Below, one piece after another: positions 33,171 to 43,070 of a DNA stretch of 63,176 nucleotides (positions are counted from its first letter, which is position 1; each line of letters begins with the position of its first letter). The notes beneath the pieces were generated by a model. That model was not told the origin of the DNA and ran no database searches. It saw only the letters and a list, made by a program, of their open reading frames with translations. Origin of the DNA: an uncultured Pelagibacteraceae bacterium (GTDB lineage Bacteria > Pseudomonadota > Alphaproteobacteria > Pelagibacterales > Pelagibacteraceae); NCBI GenBank assembly GCA_902578325.1, contig CACHCM010000001.1:83439-146614 (forward strand), read 5' to 3'. The position numbers and the translations under genes are program-made.

Positions 33171-33878
33171 TTATCCGAATTTTTGCATAAAAGGAAAGAT
33201 TTCAATTATATAAAATCCAATAGCTTGTAATTGATTGGTTAAGATTAAAATACCAGTTACTAAAAGGATAATTCCACCAATTTTTGATATTAAATTAATG
33301 TTTTTCTTAAAGTTCTTAGAAAATAATAAAAATCTTTGAATTAAATATCCTGATAAAACAAAAGGAATTGCAAGTCCTAATGAGTATAAAATTAATAATA
33401 TAATTGCTCTTGATAAAGTTTCCTCAATAGATGCTAAAGCTAAAATTGAACCTAAAATTGGACCAATACATGGTGTCCAACCAAAACCAAAAGCAACACC
33501 AATTAAATATGGAAAAAAAATATTTCTTGATTCTTTCGCATCAAATCTTTTTTCAAAATTTAAGTAGGGAATATTGATTATTCCAATTAATTGAAGAGAA
33601 AAAATTATTATAACTATTCCAGCTACAATTCTTAATATTTCTGAATTTTGTAAAAGTGTTTGACCTAAAAATGATGCAGAAGCTCCCAAAAGAACAAAAA
33701 CTGTTGAGAATCCTAAACAAAATAAAATTAACGGAAAAAAGTTTATTTCTTTTTTATTTAATATTTCTTGTAAGGATTGACCAGAAATATAAGAAATATA
33801 TCCAGGTATTAATGGTAAAACACATGGAGACAAAAAACTTATTAGCCCTGCTCCAAAAGCAATTAAATATTCAAACAT
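33171..33878 (-). CDS. ccdA: Cytochrome c biogenesis protein CcdA (thiol-disulfide electron carrier)
   Basis: A 235-residue, six-span membrane protein that carries reducing equivalents from cytoplasmic thioredoxin to periplasmic thiols. The two redox cysteines are in place: FLSPCVLPLIPGYISYISG near residue 18 and FGWTPCIGPILGSILALAS near 133, each flanked by prolines as in CcdA/DsbD. It starts one base after the ppc reading frame ends and precedes the azoreductase-like gene. Confidence 0.92.
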   Translation of the reverse strand: MFEYLIAFGAGLISFLSPCVLPLIPGYISYISGQSLQEILNKKEINFFPLILFCLGFSTVFVLLGASASFLGQTLLQNSEILRIVAGIVIIIFSLQLIGIINIPYLNFEKRFDAKESRNIFFPYLIGVAFGFGWTPCIGPILGSILALASIEETLSRAIILLILYSLGLAIPFVLSGYLIQRFLLFSKNFKKNINLISKIGGIILLVTGILILTNQLQAIGFYIIEIFPFMQKFG

Positions 33879-36568
33879 TTATCCAGTATTTTTCATTGCA
33901 GCAGATATACCTGCGATAGATGTCATTAAAGCATCATCAAGAAATTTTTTATCTAACTTTTTGTATTTTTTATTTGTTAATTTATTCATTATATTTGCCT
34001 GTAAAATGTTTAACATCTCTGTATAATTGCTCCTAATAAACAGTGCTTTTCTAAATTTTTTTCTTTCTTTTACCACTTCCTTTGGAGTTATTTTATTATG
34101 CAATTTGACCAATGCATCAAATTGATATCTCAATTTTTTACCAATTCTTCTTAATGAAGCATCAGCCAAATTATTTTCATACATAACTGATATTTCTGGA
34201 TCAACTTTTGAAATTACCATGTCTAAAATATCCATAGTAGAAACAAAATATGGCCAGTTTTTTTCCATGTCCATCATAGTTTTTTTAAATTTTTTTATTG
34301 ATCCATATCTCAAAGCCTCAGTTGTTCCTAACCAAGCTGGTAACATTAATCTAATTTGTGTCCAAGCAAATACCCATGGTATAGCTCTTAAACCTTTAAT
34401 GTTATCAACATTCTTCCTTTTAGTTGGTCTAGAGCCTATAGCTAGTTTTCCAAGAGACTTGTGAGGTGTAACGGTTTTAAAATATCTTATAAAGTCCTCA
34501 CTTTGATTTAAATATTTTCTATAAGCAGATGTTGAGATATCAGACATGTTCTGAATTAACTCTCGCCAATTGGGCTTTGATCTTGGAGGTGGATTTAAAG
34601 AAGCATCCATGACTGCTCCGATGTAACTACAAAGATTGTATTCAGCTATAGGTTTGTATCCATATTTTTGTTGAATTACTTCTCCTTGATCGGTAATTCT
34701 AATTTTTCCATTTACAGTTCCTGCTGGTTGAGATTTTAACGTTGCCTGAATTGGGCCACCTCCTCTTCCAGGAGATCCTCCTCTACCGTGGAAGAAAACC
34801 AAATCAAACATATATTTTTTTGCTAGACCTCTTAATTCTTCCTGAAGTTTGTATTGATGCCAGCTAGCTGACAATTTACCTGCATCTTTACTTGAGTCTG
34901 AATATCCAATCATTACTTCTTGTTTAGCTTTTGTCATTTTTCTGTACCAAGAAAGTTTGAATAAATCTTTCATAACACTACTTGCATTTTTTAAGTCATC
35001 TAAAGTTTCAAAAAGTGGCACAACTCTTAAAAAATTCTTTATTTGTGCTTGTATTTGTAAAAAATATACTGAAAGAATATCAGATGCAGTTGATGTCATT
35101 GATATAACATAAGCACCCAAACATTCGTTAGGGGATTTTGATATCTGTTTAAATGTGTTCCAAACTTCCTTATTTTCTTTGTCGGTTATTTTTATTCTAT
35201 CAACAAAATATTTTTTTTCTTTAATGGATTTATTTAATAATTTTATTTTTTCTTTTTCACTTAAAGAATTGTATTGAATATTATATTTTTTTCTAAAAAG
35301 TTCATTTAGAAGTTTACGATGTCGATCTGCTTCTTGTCTAATATCTAATTTAGCAAGATTAATCCCAAAACATCTTACTCTTCTCATTAAGTCTAATAAA
35401 TCGGCATTTGCGATATGGTCTCCCTTATTTAATTTTAAAGATTTTCTTACTTCTCTAAGTGGAAGTGTAATTTCATTTTTATTTTGTATTAATTTTTTTT
35501 CATCTAGTATCGAATTATTATTTAAATGATTTTCTATTAATTGATGTGTTAATCTTACTTTATCCCTAATAGGTCTCAGGAATACTCTATATGGCTCAAA
35601 ACTATTACCAGTTGCTTTTTTAATTTTTGGCGAACATTCTTCCATCGACAAATCTTGTATTAATTTTGTAAGTTCTTTTTCATATAATTTTGCAGCTTGC
35701 CATCTAGAAAATAGCAATACTTTCTTGGTTACTTCAGCAGTCACATTTGGGTTTCCGTCTCTATCCCCCCCATCCAAGATCCAAATTGAATTGGATTAAA
35801 ATCTCTAGGTAAATCTTTCTTTAAATTTTTCCTAAATATATCGTTGAGTCTCTTATAAACCTTAGGTATTGTATCCCATAAACTATCCTCGATTACCGCT
35901 AAACCCCATCTTGCCTCATCTAGTGGAGAAGGTTTAGTCCTCTTAAGTTCATCTGTTTTCCAAATTATAGCAATTTCTGAATATAACTGCCTGTCTAATT
36001 CGATAATCTTGGATGGATATTTTTTATAAAGGTGCCTTTGTTCCAGTATATGAATTAAATTTGCATATTTTTGAATTAAAGTTCTTCTTTTTACTTCTGT
36101 GGGATGTGCGGTCAACACAATTCCAATATCAAGCTTGGTTGCTTGTTCATAAATTTTTTTATCAGAAATTTTTTTATTTTTAAAAAGACCTTCAATTAAA
36201 TCTTCAATAAATAAATTTTGATTTTTATTTTTAAAATATGGATTTTCATATTCATTAAGCTTCCTTGAAGCATCAATTGATTCTGCTAGGTTTAATAAAT
36301 TTAGAATGTGTGAAAATGCTCTTGTTAATTTGAATGTATTTTCAGGTGAAAGCTTTTTTACTTCTGTTGATATTTTTGAAAAAACTTTACTTTTATTTTT
36401 ATCTGTTAGAGTATTTTTTGATAATAATCTAAATTTTTCAACAATATTAAAAAAAATAATTCCTTCTTGATCTTTTATTACTTTACCAAGAAAAGTACCT
36501 AATAATCTAAAATCTTCTCTTAAAAGCTTTGTGGGTATTCGCTCATAGTAAAGATCTCTTTTCTTCAT
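33879..36568 (-). pseudogene. ppc: Phosphoenolpyruvate carboxylase, reading frame broken by a 1-base deletion in a G7 run
   Basis: Two frames together encode one PEP carboxylase of about 895 residues: 36568-35741 (first 275 residues, with the AHPTEVKRRTL motif) and 35777-33879 (last 632 residues, with FHGRGGSPGRGGGP and the NTG C terminus). They meet inside the conserved SWMGGDRDGNP motif: frame one reads SWMGG then ITETQM-like nonsense (IETETQM), and frame two resumes at GGDRDGNPNVTAE. At 35765-35771 the coding strand has seven G; eight would restore the frame. Everything else looks intact, so a sequencing or assembly error is the first explanation; phase variation or slippage is possible. 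The enzyme makes oxaloacetate from PEP and bicarbonate. It overlaps the SMP-30 gene by 26 bases. Confidence 0.88.
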
Positions 36569-37454
36569 TACTTAAAATAAATTTTTTCTGTAAAATTCCT
36601 TTCGAGTTAGTTTTTACACTAAAAAAGAAGCCAGAATATCTAAATTTTCGCAAATCTGCTTTGTTCATTCCTTTTGTTGCTGTTGAAACATAGAGTTCTT
36701 GATTATTTTTACCTCCAAATGCACAGTTAGTAATGTTTTTAGCTGGAAAATGAATTCTATGAATTAATTTTGCTTTACTGTTAAATACTGAGACACATGC
36801 CCCACGAAAATGTGCAACCCATAAATTTTTATTTTTATCTAAAGTCATTCCATCTGGAACTCCTTCCTCTGGTGACAATTTTTTAAATATTTTTTTACTA
36901 ATAATTTTATTTTTTTTATTAATCTTAATTTTATAAATAGTTTTTTTCCGACTATCAGTGTGGTAAAAGTTATATTCATCAATAAATGCAGGACCATTGG
37001 TAATTTTATAATTTTTGTCAACTTTAGTTAACTTAAGATTTTTATCTAACTTATACAAAGATCCTTTTTCAACATTTCTCTCTAGATTATCCATAGTACC
37101 AAACCAAAGATTGCCAGCAGTATCTGTTTTACCATCATTTATTCTATTTAATTTTATTTTTGGCTCTATAGGTATTGACTTTAAAACTTTTTTTGATTTT
37201 AAATTTTGAATTCTTAATTCTCCCTGAAGACCTAAAATAAAAATATGATTATGAATATGAGCAATGAAACCTACTTCTTTATTGACTTTAAATATATTTT
37301 TTTTTTTATTTTTAATATTAAAAGAACAAATTCTCTTTTTCTTTATATCTACAAAGTAAATTGAATTATGCTCTTTAACCCAAAGTGTTCCTTCACCTAA
37401 AGTGCATCTTAATTTCCAAATTGGTTTTGGTTCTGTAGTTTTAATTTTATTCAT
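36543..37454 (-). CDS. SMP-30/gluconolactonase/LRE-family lactonase
   Basis: A 303-residue six-bladed beta-propeller. The calcium/metal-site residues are visible in LGEGTLWVKEHNSIYFVDI near residue 18, RINDGKTDTAGNLWFGTMD near 98, TNGPAFIDEYNFYHTDS near 147 and PDGMTLDKNKNLW near 197. Such enzymes open sugar-acid lactones. No signal peptide. It overlaps the mandelate-racemase-type gene by 8 bases and the start of ppc by 26, and completes a sugar-acid set with the FAH hydrolase and SDR genes upstream. Substrate lactone unknown. Confidence 0.85.
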   Translation of the reverse strand: MNKIKTTEPKPIWKLRCTLGEGTLWVKEHNSIYFVDIKKKRICSFNIKNKKKNIFKVNKEVGFIAHIHNHIFILGLQGELRIQNLKSKKVLKSIPIEPKIKLNRINDGKTDTAGNLWFGTMDNLERNVEKGSLYKLDKNLKLTKVDKNYKITNGPAFIDEYNFYHTDSRKKTIYKIKINKKNKIISKKIFKKLSPEEGVPDGMTLDKNKNLWVAHFRGACVSVFNSKAKLIHRIHFPAKNITNCAFGGKNNQELYVSTATKGMNKADLRKFRYSGFFFSVKTNSKGILQKKFILSNEEKRSLL

Positions 37455-38619
37455 TTACTTCAAACTCATTAATAAAGTCCTCATTTGGGTTTATACCAAT
37501 ACCTGGATTATCTGTCACTGATGCAAATCCATTATTATCTTTAACTTGATCTAAAATTGAAAAATTCTCTTTTGGTAGATCTGTTATAAAGATATTTTTT
37601 TCTGTCGTATCAAACTCAAGCATAGATTTTGTCGGGAATAATCCCCCTGGCATATCAGGTTGAGCAGTCAACAAATGAAGATTGACCGCAATGCTTACAG
37701 CAGATCCCCAAACATGATTGACCACTGGAACAAAGTTAGCTTGAGCAATGGCTAAAACCTTCAAATACTCTGTTATGCCACCTAACCCACATACCTCTGG
37801 TTGAGCTATATCAATGCATTCGTTGCTAATTAATTTATTCCAACCATATTTTGTAAATTCTGCTTCACCACCTGCGACACTAGTAGATATCTTTTTTTTC
37901 AATTCTCGATATCCATTATAATCTTCAGGAGCAACAGGTTCCTCAAACCAATAAATATCTAGTTCATCAAGTCCTTTTCCAACATAGAGAGCATCTTTTA
38001 AATTATAAGCATGGTTTGCATCAACCATTAATTTAAAGTCTTTACCTATAGAGTTTCTAACTGCTTGTACTAACTTTAAATCTTCTTTTGGACCCAATCC
38101 AACTTTCATTTTCATAGCTTTAAAGTTTTTTGATTTAATCTGTTTTGCTTCTTCTTGAAATAATGGAATTAACTCATCAATTGATTTTTTTTGTAACATC
38201 ATCCCATATCCATATACAGGAACATCAGCATTACATTTTCCACCAACAAGTTGGTAAAGAGGAGAGTTTGTTTTCTTTCCAAGAATATCCCATAAAGCGA
38301 TATCTACTCCTGATAAAGCTTGTATTGGCATCCCTTTTTGACCACTATCTCTTAAAAGATTGTAAACTTTTTGCCAGATATGCTCTTTGTTTAAAGGGTC
38401 TTCACCAATCACCAAAGGCTGTATAACTTTTTCAACAATATACTTGTTTGCTAGGGCTATATTTCCAGGGCCAAAACACTCGCCCCAACCCGTTATTCCT
38501 TCATCTGTTTGGACCTCAACTAGATGGGCTGTACGATGTTTGTAATATTGTTGTGAGTATCCAAGTTCTTTTTCTAACTCATATTTAAGTACATGACTTT
38601 TAATAGAGGTTATTTTCAC
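37447..38619 (-). CDS. Enolase-superfamily sugar-acid dehydratase, mandelate racemase type
   Basis: A 390-residue MR/MLE-family enzyme. Metal ligands and catalytic residues are recognisable: the KMKVG lysine motif near residue 168, VDANHAY near 196 and WFEEPVAPED near 222, then GGEAEFTKYG near 247 and VVNHVWGS near 297, giving the His-Asp dyad of acid-sugar dehydratases. The neighbours (FAH hydrolase, SDR, lactonase) point to dehydration of an aldonic acid such as fuconate, rhamnonate or galactonate. The frame opens at a TTG at 38637, but that would overlap the FAH stop; the GTG at 38619 gives the expected VKITSI start. Confidence 0.85.
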   Translation of the reverse strand: MKITSIKSHVLKYELEKELGYSQQYYKHRTAHLVEVQTDEGITGWGECFGPGNIALANKYIVEKVIQPLVIGEDPLNKEHIWQKVYNLLRDSGQKGMPIQALSGVDIALWDILGKKTNSPLYQLVGGKCNADVPVYGYGMMLQKKSIDELIPLFQEEAKQIKSKNFKAMKMKVGLGPKEDLKLVQAVRNSIGKDFKLMVDANHAYNLKDALYVGKGLDELDIYWFEEPVAPEDYNGYRELKKKISTSVAGGEAEFTKYGWNKLISNECIDIAQPEVCGLGGITEYLKVLAIAQANFVPVVNHVWGSAVSIAVNLHLLTAQPDMPGGLFPTKSMLEFDTTEKNIFITDLPKENFSILDQVKDNNGFASVTDNPGIGINPNEDFINEFEVNE

Positions 38620-38626
38620 AACAAGA

Positions 38627-39469
38627 TTATAAAGCAACTACCTTTGAGTTTTGCTCTCCTAAGTTTTCAACTGATAATTTCATCATATCGCCAGCTTTTA
38701 AGAACTGCTGCGGCTTCATTCCCATGCCTACTCCCGGAGGTGTCCCAGTTGTAATAATATCTCCTGGTAAAAGAGTCATATACTTACTCAAATAAGATAC
38801 TATCACATCAACATTAAATATCATTGTGCTTGTATTACCTGTTTGCATTCTTTTTCCATTTACATCTAAGCTCATTTTTAAATTATTAACGTCTGATATT
38901 TCATCTTTTGTAACTAAATGTGGACCAACAGGGCCATAAGTGTCATGAGATTTTCCTTTAACCCATTGTCCCATTTTTTCAAGTTGCCACTCACGTTCAC
39001 TTACATCATTTACTAAACAATAACCTAAAATATGATCTTGTGACTGATTTTCTGAAATATGTTTGGCTTCTTTACCAATTATAATACCAAGCTCTACCTC
39101 CCAGTCTAATTTTTTTGATCCTGAAACTATTTCAACATCATCGTTGGGTCCAACTATACAGCTAGTTGCCTTCATAAAAACTATTGGTTCTTTTGGAATA
39201 TCAGCACCAACTTCAGCAGCATGATCTGAATAATTGAGTCCTATAGCTATAAACTTACGTGGGCTAGTTATACAAGAGCCTATTCTTTCATTTGAGGATA
39301 GTTCAGGTAAATTTGATAAATCAGCATTTTCTAACTTTGCATAAGTCTCGAAGTTTAAAAAATCAGGATTTAAATCTTTAATATGAGAACTTATATCCCT
39401 AATTTTACCATCTTTATCTAACACAGCTGGCTTTTCGCTTCCTTTTTGTCCTACTCTTAATAATTTCAT
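38627..39469 (-). CDS. Fumarylacetoacetate hydrolase-family protein
   Basis: A 280-residue FAH-family enzyme. Visible are IAIGLNYSDHAAEVG near residue 74, the metal-binding LDWEVELGIIIGKEAKHI near 124, GYCLVNDVSEREWQ near 148, KSHDTYGPVGPHLVT near 173 and the closing TGTPPGVGMGMKP near 244. Members split C-C bonds or decarboxylate; in the oxidative L-fucose/rhamnose routes one hydrolyses 2,4-diketo-3-deoxy sugar acids. Position between the dehydratase and SDR genes supports that role. No signal peptide; cytoplasmic. Confidence 0.9.
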   Translation of the reverse strand: MKLLRVGQKGSEKPAVLDKDGKIRDISSHIKDLNPDFLNFETYAKLENADLSNLPELSSNERIGSCITSPRKFIAIGLNYSDHAAEVGADIPKEPIVFMKATSCIVGPNDDVEIVSGSKKLDWEVELGIIIGKEAKHISENQSQDHILGYCLVNDVSEREWQLEKMGQWVKGKSHDTYGPVGPHLVTKDEISDVNNLKMSLDVNGKRMQTGNTSTMIFNVDVIVSYLSKYMTLLPGDIITTGTPPGVGMGMKPQQFLKAGDMMKLSVENLGEQNSKVVAL

Positions 39470-39490
39470 ATTTATCCTTTTGTTATTTAA

Positions 39491-40234
39491 TTATATTGAA
39501 ATTCCACCATCAACATGAATTGTACTTCCTGTTGTAAATGTTGCATCATCACTAGCTAAATAAACAGCCACAGCTGCTATTTCTTCTGCCGTACCTAATC
39601 TTCCCATAGGTTGTCTTGCTATAAAATCTTTTTTTGCCTGAACGGGATCTGGGCTTTGATTTACCCTATCTTGCCAAGAAGGTGAATAAACTGTACCTGG
39701 AGCAATTGAATTACATCTAATATTTTGTTTAACGAAATCTGCTGCAATCGCTTTTGTTAAACCTATCACCGCACCCTTTGTTGTTCCGTAAACAAATCTA
39801 TTTGGAAAACCTTTAAAACTAGATGCACATGAGGATATATTAATAATACTTCCTCCATTTTGTTTAATCATTATTGGTAAGACACCTTTGCACATATAAT
39901 ACATCGATTTTATATTTACGTTGCAGGAGAAATCCCAATCTTTTTCCTCACACTCTAATATTGTTCCATGATGAACAAAGCCTACTGCATTAAACAAAAC
40001 ATCTATTTGATTCATATGCTTGAAATAATTCTCAACACTAGTCTTGTCTGTACTATCTAATTTAAATACATCTATATTTGGATTGTCTTTTTTAAGAATA
40101 TTTAGAGTTTCTTGATTAATATCTGTTGCGAAAACATTTGCACCCTCATTACAAAATGCTATTGCTGTTGCTTTTCCAATTCCTTGACCTGCTGCTGTTA
40201 CAACTATATTTTTACCTTCTAATCTTCCACTCAT
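39491..40234 (-). CDS. Short-chain dehydrogenase/reductase
   Basis: A 247-residue classical SDR. The nucleotide site is VVTAAGQGIGKATA near residue 11, NVxN-type region FNAVGFVHHG near 81, catalytic serines in INISSCASS near 131 and the YxxxK in VYGTTKGAV near 148; the end VDGGISI is standard. In sugar-acid pathways such an enzyme oxidises a 2-keto-3-deoxy acid to the diketo acid used by the FAH hydrolase. It overlaps the GarR-like gene by 4 bases and is 21 bases from the FAH gene. Substrate inferred. Confidence 0.9.
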   Translation of the reverse strand: MSGRLEGKNIVVTAAGQGIGKATAIAFCNEGANVFATDINQETLNILKKDNPNIDVFKLDSTDKTSVENYFKHMNQIDVLFNAVGFVHHGTILECEEKDWDFSCNVNIKSMYYMCKGVLPIMIKQNGGSIINISSCASSFKGFPNRFVYGTTKGAVIGLTKAIAADFVKQNIRCNSIAPGTVYSPSWQDRVNQSPDPVQAKKDFIARQPMGRLGTAEEIAAVAVYLASDDATFTTGSTIHVDGGISI

Positions 40235-41100
40235 TTTTTATTTATCCTTTCGATTTCATTATAAAGTGAACTATGATCAGTGTTTCCATGACCATTATCG
40301 ACAAGGGTGTTATACATTTCTTTCACTAAATTTGAAATAGGTAAATGTGTATTATATGAATTTGCACATTCCAAAATGTTATTCATGTCTTTTAAATGGG
40401 TAGATGTTTTACCTTTTGGGGTAAAATCTTTATCTATCATTCTTTTTCCATGAGTTTGTAAAATTTTACTATCTGCCCAACCTCCGGAAAGGGCTTTAAT
40501 TAATTTTACTGGGTCAGCTCCAGCTTTTTCACATAAAGTTATTGCCTCCGCAACTGCTCCTATTGTTACTCCTACTACAATTTGATTTGCTAACTTTGAA
40601 ACTTGTCCACTGCCAATTGGTCCAACTAAAGTTGGATTTCCCATAGCTTTTAAAATATTTATTGAATTTTCAAAAACACTTTGCTCTCCTCCAACCATTA
40701 TAGCTAAAGAGGCTTCCTCAGCACCAACTGTTCCTCCTGAAACCGGTGCATCTAAATAATTTACATTTTTTGGTTTTAGACTATTTCCATATTTTTTTGC
40801 TGTCGTTGGTTTAACCGAACTCATATCAATAACAGTTGATCCAGGTTTTAAATTTTCTAATAAATCTGAATTACTCATTATTGCATCAACAGCGCTATCA
40901 TCTGTTAACATTGTAATAATAAAGTCATTATCTTTAACAACTTCACCTAATGTTTTTGATATTTCAGCGCCAAACTCTTTCAAAGGTTCTGCTTTATTAA
41001 TTGAACGATTGAATACTTTTAGTTTAAAATCTGATTTTAATAAATTTTTAGCCATTGGCAGGCCCATTAGACCTGTTCCAATAAAGCCTATTTTCATCAT
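40231..41100 (-). CDS. Beta-hydroxyacid dehydrogenase, GarR/3-hydroxyisobutyrate dehydrogenase family
   Basis: A 289-residue NAD(P)-dependent enzyme. The dinucleotide fold opens KIGFIGTGLMGLPMAKNLL, the substrate loop is DAPVSGGTVGAEEA near residue 118 and the catalytic lysine lies in GSGQVSKLANQIVVG near 164. GarR and GlxR members reduce tartronate semialdehyde to glycerate. It overlaps the SDR and TRAP genes on either side by 4 bases, so the catabolic and uptake genes are one operon. A related gene lies at 49410. Confidence 0.88.
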   Translation of the reverse strand: MMKIGFIGTGLMGLPMAKNLLKSDFKLKVFNRSINKAEPLKEFGAEISKTLGEVVKDNDFIITMLTDDSAVDAIMSNSDLLENLKPGSTVIDMSSVKPTTAKKYGNSLKPKNVNYLDAPVSGGTVGAEEASLAIMVGGEQSVFENSINILKAMGNPTLVGPIGSGQVSKLANQIVVGVTIGAVAEAITLCEKAGADPVKLIKALSGGWADSKILQTHGKRMIDKDFTPKGKTSTHLKDMNNILECANSYNTHLPISNLVKEMYNTLVDNGHGNTDHSSLYNEIERINKK

Positions 41101-42419
41101 GGTTTCGGTTTAAACTCGTGGAAGTTTTGCGTCATTGCCTCTGGGAAGAACATAACACATGCTAATACAATTAATTGTATTACTATAAATGGTGCAAAGC
41201 CTCTAAAAATATCTGTTAATGAAATATGTGGAGGAGCAACGGATTTTAAATAAAAAGCTGCAGGACCAAATGGTGGACTTAAAAACGAAACTTGCATATT
41301 TACACAAAATAAAATTCCAAACCAGATGGGATCCATACCTAGTGCTATAACAATTGGTAAAAATACCGGCATTGCTAATAAAACAATCCCAACCCAATCC
41401 ATAAATGCACCCATAATTAAAAACATTATTTGCATCATGAAAATTAAATACATTGGTTTTAAATCATAAGCTAAAATAGTCTCTGCAACATAAGTTGGTC
41501 CTCCAGCAAGTGAATAAGCACCTGCAAGCACTGTAGCACCAAAAGTAATTGTTAAAATTGTCCCCGAAGCTTTAAATGTTCTAACCAATGCGTCTTTAAA
41601 CAAAAACCATGTAAGCTCTCTTCTAGCAAAAATTATTATTAAAGTTGCAACCACACCCATTCCAGCTGCTTCTGTAATACCTGTCATACCAGAGTAAATT
41701 GAACCCAAAACAATTATTACAATACCAATAGGTGGCAAAAGACCTGGAAGGTAAGACATTTTTTCTTTGAAGGTTAAAGCTGGTTCATCACTTAGTGGTG
41801 CCAGATGAGGCTGCAATCTTGTTCTTATAAGAATGTAAGTAATAATTAATCCTGAAATCATTAAACCCGGAACAATTGCCTCTTGGAATAACATCGTAAT
41901 TGAAGTTTCGGTTGTTAATCCATAAATAATTAAAACAATAGATGGAGGTATCATTGTACCTAAGGAACCTGATGCACAAATAATACCTATCGACATATCT
42001 TGATCGTATTTTAATCTCAACATCTGAGGGAGTGCAATCAATCCTAATAAAACTATTTCGCCTCCAATAATTCCACTCATTGCAGCCATGATTGTTGCCA
42101 TGATCGCAGTTACGACACCTACTCCACCTCTAGTTTTTCTTAACCAAGCATTTAAAGCATCATATAAATCTCTCGCAATGTTCGAGCGTTCAAGCAAGGA
42201 GGCCATAAATATAAACAAAGGAACAGATAAAAAAGAATATGTAACAACAAGAGAATAGTATCTTGAAAGTAAAATTCCCAATGCATGTTCACCTATATAT
42301 AAAAATACAAGTACTGCACCCATAAAACCAGATGCAAATCCCATTGGAACACCAATAGATATAAGGGCTAATAATCCAACGATAAGTATGATCGAGAGTG
42401 TACCTATCTCAAATTCCAT
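41097..42419 (-). CDS. dctM: TRAP transporter large permease subunit
   Basis: A 440-residue DctM-family protein with about 12 membrane spans, including YSFLSVPLFIFMASLLERS near residue 60, GGEIVLLGLIALPQML near 118 and PFGPAAFYLKSVAP near 386. It is the sodium-coupled permease of a tripartite periplasmic transporter. It follows the DctQ gene by one base and overlaps the GarR-like gene by 4. Together with DctP and DctQ here the transporter is complete. The surrounding enzymes suggest a sugar acid or other organic acid as substrate. Confidence 0.93.
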   Translation of the reverse strand: MEFEIGTLSIILIVGLLALISIGVPMGFASGFMGAVLVFLYIGEHALGILLSRYYSLVVTYSFLSVPLFIFMASLLERSNIARDLYDALNAWLRKTRGGVGVVTAIMATIMAAMSGIIGGEIVLLGLIALPQMLRLKYDQDMSIGIICASGSLGTMIPPSIVLIIYGLTTETSITMLFQEAIVPGLMISGLIITYILIRTRLQPHLAPLSDEPALTFKEKMSYLPGLLPPIGIVIIVLGSIYSGMTGITEAAGMGVVATLIIIFARRELTWFLFKDALVRTFKASGTILTITFGATVLAGAYSLAGGPTYVAETILAYDLKPMYLIFMMQIMFLIMGAFMDWVGIVLLAMPVFLPIVIALGMDPIWFGILFCVNMQVSFLSPPFGPAAFYLKSVAPPHISLTDIFRGFAPFIVIQLIVLACVMFFPEAMTQNFHEFKPKP

Positions 42420-42420
42420 C

Positions 42421-43005
42421 TTATTTTAAATCTTTAGCTGGTTGGTATTGTTTTTCTTTAGGATTTTTCCAATCAATAATTAAATTATTTACAGATTGAA
42501 GTGCAATAAGAAATAAGCATATTAGTGTAAGAGGTTTCATAGTAGCTGGAATTGGTGGATCCCAGTAAGTTGCAAATCTTTCCCAATTTATGAATGATCT
42601 ATGCGCATCTTCAAAACCACCATAAATTACAGCAGCAGCAAAAACAACAATAATAGTAGTGCTAATTAAATCAAAAATTCTCTGAACTGGTCTGCTGACA
42701 TAATCATATAATAATACTATTCTTATGTGGCTTCTTAGTCTTGTAGCGTATATTCCTCCTACTAAATAACAAACACCAGCCAGCCACAAACATAACTCGT
42801 TAGCCCATAATGTTGGTTTAAATAAGACATATCTCATAAAAATTTCATACATCATTACAACTACTATTATAGGGATTAAGTATTTGGTTGTATGACTTAA
42901 AAATAAGGAAATTCGGTCTATCCAATTTATTGGAAAATCATCTTTACTTGCAACTTTTTCACTTTGCTCTTGAAGTTGTTTATCTTGCAAATCTTTATCT
43001 CGCAT
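42421..43005 (-). CDS. dctQ: TRAP transporter small permease subunit
   Basis: A 194-residue DctQ-family protein with four spans and the conserved region FKPTLWANELCLWLAGVCYLVGG near residue 73 (given in part) and RLRSHIRIVLLYDYV after it. Its charged N terminus (about 25 residues) is cytoplasmic. It links DctP and DctM. The gene lies after DctP with a 65-base spacer that contains a stem-loop and precedes DctM by one base. Confidence 0.9.
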   Translation of the reverse strand: MRDKDLQDKQLQEQSEKVASKDDFPINWIDRISLFLSHTTKYLIPIIVVVMMYEIFMRYVLFKPTLWANELCLWLAGVCYLVGGIYATRLRSHIRIVLLYDYVSRPVQRIFDLISTTIIVVFAAAVIYGGFEDAHRSFINWERFATYWDPPIPATMKPLTLICLFLIALQSVNNLIIDWKNPKEKQYQPAKDLK

Positions 43006-43026
43006 AAGTAAAAAATTTTTTTGTTA

Positions 43027-43048
43027 GAAGGGCCTTTTCAGGCCCTTC
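43027..43048. terminator. Perfect 9-bp stem-loop between dctP and dctQ
   Basis: GAAGGGCCT (43027-43035) pairs perfectly with AGGCCCTTC (43040-43048) around a four-base loop. On the minus strand it follows the dctP stop codon and is trailed by TAACAAAAAAA then T-rich sequence. It would stabilise the dctP message and lower expression of the permease genes. The same arrangement appears after the two sugar-binding-protein genes. Confidence 0.8.
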
Positions 43049-43070
43049 AAGATTTTTTATATACTATTAA

